DNA of 64,000 nt. Source: Candidatus Rhodoferax odensensis. Lineage in GTDB: Bacteria; Pseudomonadota; Gammaproteobacteria; Burkholderiales; Burkholderiaceae_C. Both the position numbers and the translations under genes were made by a program. Below the pieces are notes generated by a model. It saw nothing but the letters and a program-made list of their open reading frames with translations. It did no database searches and was not told the origin of the DNA. How positions within the stretch are numbered: position 1 is the stretch's first letter; each line of letters begins with the position of its first letter. Shown here piece by piece: positions 30,729 through 42,235 of this stretch. The DNA is taken from NCBI GenBank assembly GCA_016718405.1, contig JADKDJ010000010.1, positions 62,001-126,000 on the forward strand. The letters are read 5' to 3'.

Positions 30729-31564
30729 ATGTACTTGACCTATTTCAACGGCAGCTGGACCGAAGGCAACGCCCCGCTCTTTGGCGCCATGGACCACAGC
30801 GTGTGGCTCGGGTCTTCGGTGTTTGATGGCGCGCGTTCCATCGCCGGCAAAACGCCGGACTTGCACCTGCACTTGCAGCGTGTGGTCAATTCGGCCAACA
30901 GCCTCGGTCTGATCTGCCCCTTGTCTGTCGATGACATGGCGGCGTTGGTTTTGGAAGGCATCCGGAAGTTCCCGCCCAACGCCGAGCTGTACATCCGTCC
31001 ATTGGTGTTTGGCACCGATGGATTGCTGGTGCCGGTGCCCGAAAAGTCTGGCTTCGCCTTGACCCTATTCGACGCCGCGCTGCCTCGGCATGAGCGGCTT
31101 CTCCGCCTGCACCACCGAGCTGCGCCGCCCCGACGCGCTTGGCACCGACCGATGCCAAGGCCTCTTGCCTGTATGCCAACAGCTCGCGCGCCATCCGCGA
31201 AGCTGGCGCAAAGGGTTTTGACAACGCCGTGATGTGCGCCCCCGATGGCAACGTCGCCGAGTTCGCTACCGCCAACATTTTCCTGGTCACCCACGCGGGC
31301 GAGGTCGTGACACCGGTACCCAACGGCACCTTCCTGTCGGGCATTACCCGGGCGCGGGTGATCCAACTGCTGGCCAGCGATGGCATCAAGGTGGTCGAGC
31401 GTACGGTCAAGCCGCAAGAGTTGCTCGACGCCAAAGAGATCTTCAACACCGGCAACTACGGCAAGGTAACGCCCTGCATTCGTTACATGGACCGAAACCT
31501 AGCGGTTGGCCCTGTCGCCACCCGAGCGCGCGAGTTGTACATGGCATTCATGAATCAGGGCTGA
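30729..31564 (+). pseudogene. ilvE: branched-chain amino acid aminotransferase-type (class IV), frameshifted
   Basis: A PLP aminotransferase of about 278 residues. The N-terminal part has WLGSSVFDGARS and LYIRPLVFGTDG. The C-terminal part has the conserved AKASCLYANSSRAIREA, FATANIFLV and FLSGITRARVIQLL. Two one-base insertions, at about 31084 (after AALP) and about 31138 (CTTGG), separate the halves; the middle reads GMSGFSACTTELRRPDAL in the third frame. The substrate may be branched-chain or D-amino acids. Because a complete protein is recovered by two edits, sequencing error is the simplest view. Confidence 0.8.
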
Positions 31565-31751
31565 CTCGACGGTATCGAGCCCCGCACTTGTCTTCAGGCG
31601 CAACACCTTGGCGTGGTAGATGCGCAGGGGTGGCTCGGCCGCCTTGGCAACCATCTTGGCCGCAATCCTGGTCGGCGCGGCGGTGCCGATCTTGGCTGTC
31701 GGCAATGCGGTGCAACGTCATCTCAGGCACCCCACACCACAATCTTCCCAC

Positions 31752-34700
31752 TCACGCCGACAGCGGACGCAGCAACTCCGCCAAATCACTCTCCGTAAAC
31801 AGCGGCTGCTTGCGCCCAGTGGCGCCGCTGTACATACCCTCGGCCAGCGCGGCCTTGCGCTCTTGCAGGGCCAGGATGCGTTCTTCGATAGTGCCTTGCG
31901 CCACCAGCTTGTAGACGAACACGGTGTGGGTTTGGCCAATGCGGTGGGCGCGGTCGGTGGCCTGGTTTTCTACCGCTGGGTTCCACCACGGGTCGTAGTG
32001 AATCACGGTGTCGGCTTGCGGCAGGTTCAGACCCACACCGCCGGCCTTGAGGCTGATCAGGAACACCGGCACCGCGCCGCTGGTGAACTGCTCGATCACG
32101 GCGTCGCGCTGCTGCGTCTGGCCGGTGAGCTTGGCCCAGGCGATGCCGTGTTTCTTCAGCTCAACCTCGATCAGACTGAGCATGCTGGTGAACTGCGAGA
32201 ACAGCAGGATGCGCCGCCCCTCGGCCACCATCTCGGGCAGCAGTTCCATCAACTGCTCCAGCTTGGCCGAGGTCTTGACCTTCTGGCCGCGGGCAGCTTC
32301 AGCAGGCTGGGTCGCAGCACACCTGGCGCAATTTCAGCAGCGCGTCCAGGATGGTGATTTGCGACTTGGCCAGGCCCTTGGCATCGAGCGCCTCGCGTAC
32401 CGTCTTTTCCATACCTAGGCGAATGGTTTCGTACAGGTCGGCCTGCTTGCCCGATAGCTCGACGCGGGTGATGGTTTCCACTTTGGGCGGCAGCTCAGCG
32501 GCCACCAGCGCCTTGGTACGGCGCAGCATGAAGGGCGTGATGCGGGCGCGCAGTTGCGCCAGGCGTTCGGGGTCGCCGTGTTTTTCGATAGGGGTGCGAA
32601 ACAAGTCCTTGAAGCGCTGCTGGCTACCCAGAAAGCCCGGCATCAGAAAGTGAAACAGGCTCCAGATTTCGCCCAAATGGTTTTCCATGGGCGTGCCCGA
32701 CAGGCACAACCGGTGGCGCGCGCGCAACTGGCCCACAACCTGCGCGGCGTAGGTGCTGGCGTTCTTGATGTTTTGCGCCTCGTCCAGCACCACCAGGTGC
32801 CACTGCGCCTGCAGCCAGCGCTCCTTGTCGCGCTGCAGCAGCGAATAGGGGACGATGACGACGTCGTGATCAGCCATCGCGTGCGCCGCGTCGTGGCGCT
32901 CCTTGCCATGCAACACCATGGCGCGCAGCGTTGGGCAAAAGCGCTGCGCCTCGCGCAGCCAGTTGCCCATCAGGCTCACCGGCGCAATGATGAGCGCCGG
33001 GTGCGTCAGCCGCCCCGCGTCCTTCTCCACCTGGATGTGCGCCAGGGTCTGAAGCGTCTTGCCCAGGCCCATGTCGTCGGCCAGGATGCCATCGAGCTGG
33101 TGCGGCGCAAGAATTGCAGCCAGTTCAGGCCCTGTTGCTGGTAGGGGCGCAGACTGGCCTGCACACCGGTCGGCACGGCCACCTCGGGCAGTTCGGCGTG
33201 GCCGGCGAGTTGGCGCACCATCTCGCGCAGCGCCTGCGCGCCGTCCCACACGGCACCCGCGCCCAGCGAGGCGGCGGCGCGCAGGGCGTCAAGCCGCGAG
33301 AGCTTGAGGCTGTCGCCCGAGAAGTCGTGCGCGCGGTCGCCCACCAGTTCCAACAACGCGGCCATCCAGGGTTTGAGGGCCTCGGTGGACAGGCGCACAA
33401 AACCCTTGCCGCCGGGCGCGCGCAGGTAGACAAAGGGCGGGATCTGCGGCAGGCCGGTGGCGGCGTCGCGCGGGCCATGGGCGGCAGCGGCAATGAGATC
33501 GGGCAGCCAGGGCAGCACGTTGTGGCGCTGGCCGTCGATCTCCAGCCCCAAGGACAAGTCAAACCAGGGCGAGGCCGCCTCCTGCTCGTCCTCCTGGGCT
33601 TGCAGGCTCACATCCAGCGCGTCGGCGCGCTGTACCCAACCGTGCAAGGCGTCGTCCAGCGTCACGGTGAACCCGGCCTGGCGCAGCGATGCGAAGTCCT
33701 CGTCCGCCCAGCGCAGCCAGGGTTGCTGCCATTGCTCGCCGGGAATCAGGAAGCGCCCGCCATCCTGGGCGTGCAGGCCCAGTTCCAGCAAGGCGTCGAT
33801 GGCGCCCAATTCGGCCTCCACCGCGCTGCAGCAGCACCGTCTCTGCCGCGCTGCCGACGTGAACCGCGCGTCCCTGCCCGCTCCACCAGCCACAATGGCC
33901 AGCATAGTCAAACTCCAGCCGCGCCTGGATCAGGCCCGCCGCACCTACCTGCTGCTCAGGGGTGGGCGTCAGGCGCAAGCACGGCGTGGGCTGCACGCCT
34001 TGAATCTGCCGCAGTGTGTGCAAGACCGGTGGCAGCGGCAGGGGCCCTAAACTCTGCGTCAGAGCTAATTGCTGAGCCTTGAGGGCGTGTTCTCCAAAGG
34101 GCGGGGCCTTCAGCAATAGTGCAAGCTGAGCCGTGGACAGACCCTGTGCCAGCACCGGCCCACAACGCGCGTTGGCGAGATCCAGGTACAACGGGGGCTG
34201 GTTGTGGCACAACACGGAGCCGGGTTGGCTCAAGCTGGCGCGCAGTTGCCAGTGTGGCTCTGAGGTGGCCACCACCTCGACTTGCTGCCAACCCCATTGC
34301 AGGGGCAAGGGGGGTCCCCACGCCAGCGGCGCCGCACTTTGCCCCTTGTCATTTCGCAACAGCAAGCGTCCGGTGCCAGCGGCCTGCTCCAGGGCCATTG
34401 CGCCGCCCAGGCCGTCGAGCAGAGCATTGGTGCCGCTGTAGCCGCCGTAGCGGTAGTTCTGGGCCCCCAGCGCGCGCACCAGCTGCAGCACCAGCCGGTC
34501 GGCGTCACTGGCCTGGTCGTAGGCCAGCGTGCCTACTGCCGGCGGCGTGCGGATGGCTTTGGGCTTGGCCCAGGCGCCGTCTTGCTTGCGGTACGACAGC
34601 ATGACCTCCATCACCAACTGTGGTGCTGCGCTGCTGGGTGCTTGCACCGACAGCAGGTAAAGGTACTTGTCGTCCTTGGTCTGCACCACGCGTCGTGCCT

Positions 34701-35223
34701 GACCGTGCATGGTCGCCGCCCCCCCGAGTGGGCGCCCTGCCACGGCATCCAGGCGCGTCAGCCAACCCGCCAGCCGCTGCTCGGATTGCAAGTGCGCCAG
34801 CTCCTGCATGCGCCGCTGCAAGACCTCGCGCTGCGCCAGCTCCTGCTCTGGACTCAGCGCGCTGGGCGTCCCTCGTGGCACCGGTAACTTGGTCAAACCC
34901 AGAATTCGCCGTCCCTGGTAGGCGGCCTTTAGCAGAAGAGCCACACAGTGCTTGCAATTAACTCCTACCGGACAGGTGCAATCGCCCTCCCAATACTCCA
35001 GCACACCGGAGCTGTCGACATCCATCTCAACCGACACCTCATACGGTTCGCGCTGCGAACCCTGAACTTCACCAAGCAGCAGCCAATAGTCCTCCATCGG
35101 CTCAATGTCCAGACTGAGCACCTGCTGGTTGCGAAGCAGCGTCAGGCCGCGTTCAAAGCTCGCTGTCGCGCATTGCTCTCGCAGCGAGTGGAGATCAAAC
35201 CAAAGTGCCGAGGAACTTGTCAT
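31752..35223 (-). pseudogene. SNF2-family DEAD/H helicase with SWIM zinc finger, frameshifted
   Basis: A protein of about 1155 residues, starting MTSSSALWFDLHS. An N-terminal SWIM finger CTCPVGVNCKH (about residues 70-80) is followed by a long bacterial SNF2 N-terminal region. Helicase motifs I (ILADDMGLGKTLQTLAH), Ia, II (VLDEAQNIKN), III (LSGTPMENHLGEIWSL), V (KAGGVGLNL) and VI (ATDRAHRIGQ) are all intact. Frame changes occur at about 33830, 33105 and 32305. Each is a one-base event between well-matched segments. SWIM-SNF2 helicases act on nucleic acid-protein complexes; the bacterial role is unknown. Confidence 0.87.
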
Positions 35224-35394
35224 GAGTGGGGGTTTTGACACTGCCCTGCCTGTTGGGCAAGCGGTGTGGTGCACGATGCGCATCCAGCCATCACAGCCAG
35301 CGCGCCTGTCGGGCATTATCGACCACGCGCGAGGCCCGCCGTCGCCCGATAATGCGCACAGTTCGAAACCTCAACCACTACCAGCACCCTCAGC

Positions 35395-36678
35395 ATGAAC
35401 GTACTGATACTTGGCAGCGGCGTCATCGGCACCACCTGTGCCTACTACCTGGCGCGTGCCGGCCACAGCGTCACGGTGATCGAGCGCCAACCTGGCGCGG
35501 CCCTGGAGACCAGCTTTGCCAATGCGGGCGAAGTCTCACCCGGCTACTCGGCGCCGTGGGCCGGGCCGGGCATTCCCCTCAAGGCGGTCAAGTGGATGCT
35601 GATGCACCACAGCCCCCTGGTCATCTGGCCGATGCTGGAGCCCGCCATGTGGCGCTGGGGCGCGGCGATGCTGCGCAACTGCACCGAGGCACGTTACCGC
35701 ATCAACAAGGGCCGCATGGTGCGCCTGGCCGAGTACAGCCGCGACTGCCTCAAGGCGCTGCGCGCCGACACGGGTATCGAGTACGAGCAGCGCATGCAAG
35801 GCACTGTGCAACTGTTCCGCACCCAAAAACAGCTCGACGGCATTGGCAAGGACGTGGAGATCCTCAAACAGTACGGCGTGCCCTTTGAGGTGCTGGACCG
35901 CGCCGGCTACTGCCGCCACGAGCCGGCCTTGGCCAAGGTGCAAGAGAAATTTGTCGGCGCCCTGCGCCTGCCCGGCGATGAGACTGGCGACTGCCACCTG
36001 TTCACGCAGAACCTGGCCAGGATGGCGCAGGCGCTGGGCGTGGTCTTCCAGTTCGACACGCACATCGAAGCGATCGAACACCGCGCGGGCCAGATCACCG
36101 GCGTGCGCACAGCCACCGGCTCTCTGCAAGCCGACGCCACCCTGGTGGCACTGGGCAGCTACACGCCACAGATGGTGCGTCCGCTGGGCCTGCATTTACC
36201 GGTCTACCCGGTCAAAGATTACTCGCTGACCTTGCCCATCACCGACCCCGCTGGCGCGCCCGAGTCCACCATCATGGACGAGACCCACAAAGTGGCGGTA
36301 ACCCGCTTGGAGAGCCGCATTCGCGTGGGTGGCACCGCCGAGCTGGCGGGCTTTAGCCTGAAGCTGCGCGAGGCGCGCCGTGCCACGCTCAACCATGTGG
36401 TGACCGATCTGTTTCCCAGCGGCGGCAATGTGTCACAGGCGGAGTTCTGGTGCGGCCTGCGGCCGATGACACCCGACGGCACCCCGATCGTTGGCGCCAC
36501 CCCGATCAAGGGCCTGTACCTGGCTACCGGCCACGGCACCTTGGGCTGGACGATGGCCGCCGGCACCGGGCGGGTCATGGCCGACTTGATGTCGGGACGC
36601 CAGCCCGACATCAGCCTGCAAGGGCTGGGTGTGGAGCGCTACCAGCCTGGCAACTTCAGCGTTGGCTCGGTCGCCTGA
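35395..36678 (+). CDS. dadA: D-amino acid dehydrogenase small subunit
   Basis: A 427-residue FAD enzyme oxidising D-amino acids, chiefly D-alanine, to 2-oxo acids. The FAD-binding N-terminus MNVLILGSGVIGTTCAYYLA is followed by VIERQPGAALETSFANAGEVSPGYSAPWAGPGIP, a DadA hallmark (quoted in two parts). The C-terminal CGLRPMTPDGTPIVG and YLATGHGTLGWTMAAGTGR complete the fold. It lies 172 bp from the divergent SNF2 gene. No alanine racemase gene is alongside, which is common outside enterics. Confidence 0.94.
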   Translation: MNVLILGSGVIGTTCAYYLARAGHSVTVIERQPGAALETSFANAGEVSPGYSAPWAGPGIPLKAVKWMLMHHSPLVIWPMLEPAMWRWGAAMLRNCTEARYRINKGRMVRLAEYSRDCLKALRADTGIEYEQRMQGTVQLFRTQKQLDGIGKDVEILKQYGVPFEVLDRAGYCRHEPALAKVQEKFVGALRLPGDETGDCHLFTQNLARMAQALGVVFQFDTHIEAIEHRAGQITGVRTATGSLQADATLVALGSYTPQMVRPLGLHLPVYPVKDYSLTLPITDPAGAPESTIMDETHKVAVTRLESRIRVGGTAELAGFSLKLREARRATLNHVVTDLFPSGGNVSQAEFWCGLRPMTPDGTPIVGATPIKGLYLATGHGTLGWTMAAGTGRVMADLMSGRQPDISLQGLGVERYQPGNFSVGSVA

Positions 36679-36706
36679 GGTCCCCCTACCCAGAGCGCCC
36701 GGTCGC

Positions 36707-37003
36707 TCAAGGCTCAACTTCAGCGTCGGCACCACTGCGCGGCAAGCCATTGCGGCGCGCATCGCGCAACATGAACAGGTACAAACTCTCAACTTTCTCG
36801 CGCGCCCAGGGCGTCTTGCGCAGGAACTTCAAACTGGAGCCGATGCTGGGTTCGCTGGCAAAACAACGCACCGCGATGCGCTCGGCCAGGCCCGGCCAGC
36901 CATAGTGCTCGACCAATCGGGTCAGAATCACTTCCAACGTCAGGCCATGCAGCGGGTTGCGCGGTTGCGCGCGACGCGGGTCGGGTGCCTTGGTCTCGTT
37001 CAT
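36707..37003 (-). CDS. VF530 family (DUF2132) DNA-binding protein
   Basis: A 98-residue protein. The family block is NPLHGLTLEVILTRLVEHYG, followed by RCFASEPSIGSSLKFLRKTPWAREKVESLY. The fold is helical and proposed to bind DNA. A Pro/Arg-rich N-terminus and a polar tail flank it. It is a single gene convergent with dadA; its physiological role is unknown. Confidence 0.87.
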   Translation of the reverse strand: MNETKAPDPRRAQPRNPLHGLTLEVILTRLVEHYGWPGLAERIAVRCFASEPSIGSSLKFLRKTPWAREKVESLYLFMLRDARRNGLPRSGADAEVEP

Positions 37004-37080
37004 GCACCGATTCTGACACCATGAAAACCCCGAGCCCAAAGCGCGCTGACCGCGTCACCCTGGCGCCATAATGAGTCCCC

Positions 37081-40000
37081 ATGGACCCACTCGCCGACGC
37101 CTGCAGCGACTCCAGCCAATGGAGCGAGGACGGCAACGATCCGCTGACTGAACTCGCGGCCATGCTTGAGGTGCTGCGCCGACGCTGCGCGGTCGACTTC
37201 AGCGGCTACAAGACCAGCACGCTGTCGCGCCGCATTCGTCAACGCATGGCCCGCAGCGAGGCCGCCAGCGCCCAAGCCTACCTGCAGCGCATCACCGACG
37301 ATGAGCAGGAGTGCCGCACGCTGTGCAGCGACTTGCTGGTCAACGTGACCGAGTTCTTCCGCGATGCCGCCGTGTTCACCCAGTTGGCCGACGAGGTGCT
37401 TCCCGACCTGCTGCGCGGGCGCGACGCCAGCGACGAGCTGCGCATCTGGTCGGCCGCTTGCGCCAACGGCGAAGAGGCCTACTCGCTGGCGATGCTGGCC
37501 CTGGAGGCGGCCTCGCGCATGGGTTTTCATGGCAACGTCAAGGTGTTTGCCACCGATTTGGCCGCCGACGCTCTCACCCACGCTTCGCGCGGCAGCTACA
37601 GCGCGCAGGCGGTGGCGGCGGTGCCCGAGGCCTTGCTGCGGCGTTACTTTCAGCGCGATCCGCAGGGTGGCGCCCGGGTCGACGCCACGCTGCGCCGCCA
37701 CGTGGTGTTTGCGCGGCACAACCTGTTGAGCGACCCGCCGTTTACCCGCATTGACCTGGCCGTGTGCCGCAACCTGCTGATCTACCTCAAGCCGGCGGCT
37801 CAGCTCAAAGCGCTGTCGCAACTGCATTTTTCGCTCAAACCCCATGGGCTGTTGCTGCTGGGCGCGAGCGAAACCGTGGGTGAATTCGAGGCCCGTGCGT
37901 TCTCGCCGGTGGACCGCTCCAACAAGCTGTTTCGCAAACAAACCGGCATCGTGCTGCGTGCCGCCGAGCCGCAAACGCTGGGCGCCCAGGTCGTGCCCAA
38001 CCCGAACGCGCAGCCGCTGCCCGCCGTCAGCGGCCAGGCGCCCGAAGTGCTGGCGGCGGAGTTGCTGGCGACCCGCGAGCGCTTGCACGAAATGGTGCTG
38101 GAGCTGCAGGCCAGCCACGAGCGGGTGGACTTGTCCAACGAGGAACTGATCGCCTCCAACGAGGAGTTGCAAAGCACCAACGAAGAGCTCAAGTCGGTCA
38201 ACGAGGACTTGTACGCGCTCAACCGCGAACTCGAGGCCAAAAACAACGAGCTCGCTGCCCTGAACCAGGACTATGACCGATTGTTGGCCAGCACCGAAAT
38301 CGGCACCGTGTTCTTGGATGCGGATTTGCGGCTACGGCGCTTCAGCCCGGCGGTGGAGGATTTTCTGGCACTGCGCCCGGCTGACCTGGGCCGCCCCGTC
38401 AGCGACATCAGCTACCGGCTTGGCTCGCAGAGTACCTTCCACGCCGACTTGCAGCGCTGTCTGAACACCGGCGCGCGCATCGAACGCGAAGCCCAGCTGA
38501 GCGACGGCCGCTGGGTGTTCGAGCGCATGTTGCCGTACACCGAGGATCGCCAGGGTGGCCACGGCGTGGTGCTGACCTGGACCGACATCAGCGAGGTCAA
38601 ACGCATTCAGACCCTGGCGGAACACCTGGCGACCGAGCGCACGCGCTTGCTGGGCATTCTGGACGCGCTGCCCGACGGGGTCTACATCGTCAGCCCCGAG
38701 CATGAGATCGAGTACCTCAACCCGGCGCTGGAGCGCGAGTTTGGCCCCGTCAACGCGCGCAAGTGTTTCGAGTATTTTCACAACCGTACCGACCCCTGCA
38801 CCTGGTGCAAGAACCCGCAGGTGCTGGCGGGTCAGTCCGTGCACTGGGAGTGGACGTCGCCGAAGGGCCGTACCTTCGATCTGTTCGACATGCCGTTTCA
38901 CAACCCCGACGGCACGGTCAGCAAGTTCGAGATCTTTCACGATATCACCGACCTCAAGGAGAGCAAGCGCGGCATGAGGGAGGCCGCGAGGCTGGCCCAG
39001 GTGGGCCATTGGGACTGGAACATCACCAACGGCGCATTGCATTGGAGCGAGGAGACCTACCACTGCTTTGGCTACGAGCCGGGCGCGGTGACGCCTTCGT
39101 TCGAGTTGTTCGCCCAGCACATCGACCCGCAAGACCGCGCCATGGTGCAAGCGGCAGTGCAAAGCGCGCTCGAACAGGGCTCGGACTACCTGGCCGAGTT
39201 CCGGTTTCACCGCGCCGATGGCAGCGCCCGCATTGGCCGCGCGACTGGCCGCGTGACTCGAAACGCGCAGGGCGTGCCGCTGAGCATGTCGGGCGCGATG
39301 CAGGACGTGACGGTGCTGCGCCAGTCCGAAGAGCAATTCAAGGTGGCGTTTCGGGCCAGTCCGCTGGCGGCCTCGATTGCGCGCCTGGCCGACGGTGTCT
39401 TCGTTGAGGCCAACACCGGCTATGAGCGTTTCTTCGGCTGGAGCCGAGAGGAGATGGTTGGCCATAGCGCACTTGAACTCGGCTTTTGGCCCAACCCGGC
39501 GGCGCGCCAAGCCTGGATTCACGAATTGCAGAAGACGGGTACCTTGGTCGGCTACGAAACGCCTCTGAATGACAAGAGCGGGCGCGTGCGCCAGGCAATG
39601 TTTTCCTGCGAAATCATTACCATCGACGGTGTCGAGCACATCCTGTCGTATGTGCAGGATGTCACCGAACGCAAGGAGACCGAGGCGCGCATTGAGTTTT
39701 TGGCGCACCACGACCCACTGACCAGTCTGCCCAATCGGGTGCTGTTTCGCGACCGTTTCAGCCTGGCCACCGCCTGGGCCGAACGCAGCAACGGCAAGGT
39801 GGCGCTGCTCTACGTGGACCTGGATCACTTCAAGACCATCAACGACACACTGGGCCACCCGGTGGGCGACCAGTTGCTGCAACAGGTGGCGCAGCGCCTG
39901 CGCGAGTGCGTGCGCGACACCGACACCATCAGCCGCCAGGGCGGCGACGAGTTCTTGTTGGCACTGACCGATATTGACAACCTCGACACCGTCAGCCACG

Positions 40001-40994
40001 TTGCCACCAAGGTACTGGACAAACTGGCGGCACCGTTCCAGATCGAGGGACACGAGCTCGCCGCCAGCCTGTCGATGGGTGTGGCGGTGTGGCCCGATGA
40101 CGGGCAGGACTTTGATGCCCTGTTGCAGCGCGCCGATACCGCGATGTACCAGGCCAAGGCGGCCGGGCGCAATACTTACCGTTTCTACACCGCCGAGATG
40201 AACGCCCAGGCGCTGGAGAACCTGCAGCTGCGCACTGCCCTTCATCGCGCGCTGGCCAACCAGGAGTTCGTGCTGCACTACCAGCCTCAAGTCGACCTGG
40301 TCAGCGGGCATGTGGTTGGCGTCGAGGCCCTTTTGCGCTGGCAGCGTGGCTCGGGCGAGCTGCTGGCGCCAGGGCGCTTTGTTCCCGCCGCTGAAGAAAG
40401 CGGATTAATCGTCCCGATCGGGGAATGGGTGCTGCGCGAGGCTTGCCAACAGGCCATGCGCTGGCAACGGGCGGGCCTGCCCGAGCTGACGGTTGCGGTC
40501 AACCTCTCGGCAGTGCAGTTCCGTCGCGGCGACTTGCAGCGCAGCGTGACGCAGGCGCTAATCGAGTCAGGGCTGGAGCCAGCACGACTGGAGCTGGAGC
40601 TGACCGAGACGCTGCTGATTGACGATGTCGAGCACGTGCTCGAGACCTTGCGCCACCTCAAGGCGCTGGGGGTGTGCCTATCCATCGACGACTTCGGGAC
40701 CGGCTACTCCAGCTTGGCCTACCTCAAGCGCTTTGCCGTGGACAAGCTCAAGATCGACCAGTCCTTCGTGCGCGACATTGTGAGCGACCCGGACGACGCG
40801 GCTATTGTGCGCGCCATCATCAGCATGGCGCGCAGCCTCAAACTCAAGGTGATTGCCGAGGAGTCGAGAGCGCCGACGCCGCGAGCTTCCTGAGCCTGTA
40901 CCACTGCCACGAGGCACAGGGCTATCACTTCGCGCGGCCAATGCCGGCCGAGGCGTTGGCCGACTGGCTGCTGGCGCGAAGCGCTGCAGGCTGA
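37081..40994 (+). CDS. CheR-PAS-GGDEF-EAL hybrid protein (C-terminal frameshift)
   Basis: About 1304 residues once repaired. Order: CheR methyltransferase (NVTEFFRD, SAACANGEEAYSLAM, CRNLLIYL; about 25-290), a Glu/Asn-rich coiled coil with NEELIASNEELQSTNEELK (about 345-400), four PAS-type domains (about 400-870), one bearing CTWCKN at about 573, then GGDEF (about 953) and EAL (EALLRW at about 1081, DDFGTGYSS). At about 40864 GAGGAG lacks one G; the intended GVESADAASF tail runs in the next frame to 40994. No fused CheB is present. No signal peptide or TM is seen, so it is cytoplasmic. Confidence 0.9.
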
Positions 40995-41001
40995 GCCTGG
41001 C

Positions 41002-41857
41002 TTAGTGCTGCGTTGAGGTCGCCGCTGCCGACGGCGCCAGAAACAGCGCCGGGTCCACCATGGCACGGTTCAGGCTGACTGACCAATGCAAGTGTGGCCC
41101 GGTCACGCGGCCGGTGGCGCCGACACGGCCCAGCGTCGCGCCGGCTTGCACCACATCGCCCGGCTTGACCAGAATTGCCGAGAGATGGCAATACAGCGTC
41201 AGCAGCCCGGAGCCATGGTCAAGCCAGACCGTGTTGCCGTTAAAGAAGTAGTCGCCGGTGTCAATCACCCGGCCCGCCGCAGCGGCAACCACCGGCATAC
41301 CTTGCGCCGCCGCGATGTCCATGCCGCTGTGCGGGTTGCGCGACTGCCCGTTGAAGACGCGGCGCAGGCCAAACGAGCTCGACCGCGTGCCCGCTGTGGG
41401 TTGCTGCAGGCGCAGCGTGGTCGGCACGCCATCGCTCCAACTGGCCATCACCGTCGCAAGGTGGGTGCGTTCGCGCTCATGGCGCGCCAGATCGGCTTTG
41501 GACAGATCGACGTGACCCGGCGCAACGGTCAGCCGTTGTTCGGCATAAGCATGAGGTTTGACCTCAAACGCCACTTGCGTCTCGGCCTCGCCTGGGCGGC
41601 GCACCACCAGGCTCGCGCTGCCAGGTGCCTGGCTCAACCCCAGCCCGACCACGGCCTGCCACTGCGTGCCATCCCGCAGCACCAGCACCGGCACGCCGTT
41701 GAAGCTGACCCTGGGCGCGCTGGGTGACTCACCCAGGGCGATCCGCGCCACGCCGCCCGGCGCCAGGCTGTGCTGGCAGTTCAGTGGCCCTGGTCGCCAA
41801 GGACACGCAGGTCAGCAAACAGAGCAGAGCGCGGTTGACTGGCGACAAAGCGATCAC
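41002..41857 (-). CDS. periplasmic M23 family metallopeptidase (frameshift in N-terminal region)
   Basis: A LytM-type peptidase. The main frame (ATG at 41751) carries SSFGLRRVFNGQSRNPHSGMDIAA, with H and D zinc ligands, and TGRVTGPHLHWSV with the HxH ligand. The signal peptide (NRALLCLLTCVSLATRATE) lies in another frame starting at GTG 41857, and homology changes frame at about 41770-41790. The GTG overlaps the DUF1161 stop (GTGA), which supports it as the true start. The family cleaves peptidoglycan cross-links. Confidence 0.83.
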
Positions 41858-42075
41858 GCCTTCTTGTAGGTGATCTTCTTGGTTCCGCCCTCGCAACTGC
41901 CCACGACCTTTTGCTCCTTGACCGCGTCGCTCGCAACGATGGCGAGTTGCGCGCCCTTGACGCCTTTGGCCTCCAGCCGGGCGGCGATCTCGGTCCTGAG
42001 TTCGTCGCAGGACTTCTTGGCCCAGGCCGGTACAACCAGTGCCGACAATACAAACGCGAGCATCAGATTCTTCAT
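41854..42075 (-). CDS. DUF1161 family periplasmic protein
   Basis: A 73-residue secreted protein: signal peptide MKNLMLAFVLSALVVPAWA, then KSCDELRTEIAARLEAKGVK and a second Cys in VVGSCEGGTKKI. The two Cys could form a disulfide. The family is widespread and of unknown function. It precedes the M23 peptidase with a 4-bp GTGA overlap, so translation is probably coupled. It is divergent from fhs. Confidence 0.85.
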   Translation of the reverse strand: MKNLMLAFVLSALVVPAWAKKSCDELRTEIAARLEAKGVKGAQLAIVASDAVKEQKVVGSCEGGTKKITYKKA

Positions 42076-42235
42076 GGTGGCCCCGTGGCGTGCGATAGGA
42101 GGTCCAATTGTAGGCGCGCCCTGACACCTGCGGGTGGCACCGACCCACGGCGAAGCCCGCCGACAGACACGCACCCTGGGCCGGGCCCAGATGCGACAGA
42201 ATCGGGACATTCCTTGTTACGACCGAAAGGCAGCC

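Noticed and set aside
31499..31705. Minus-strand frame (MPTAKIGTAAPTRIAAKM...) between ilvE and the helicase gene
   Set aside because: It overlaps the 3' end of the aminotransferase, has no clear ribosome site and no family I recognise. Indels in this area make short frames unreliable.
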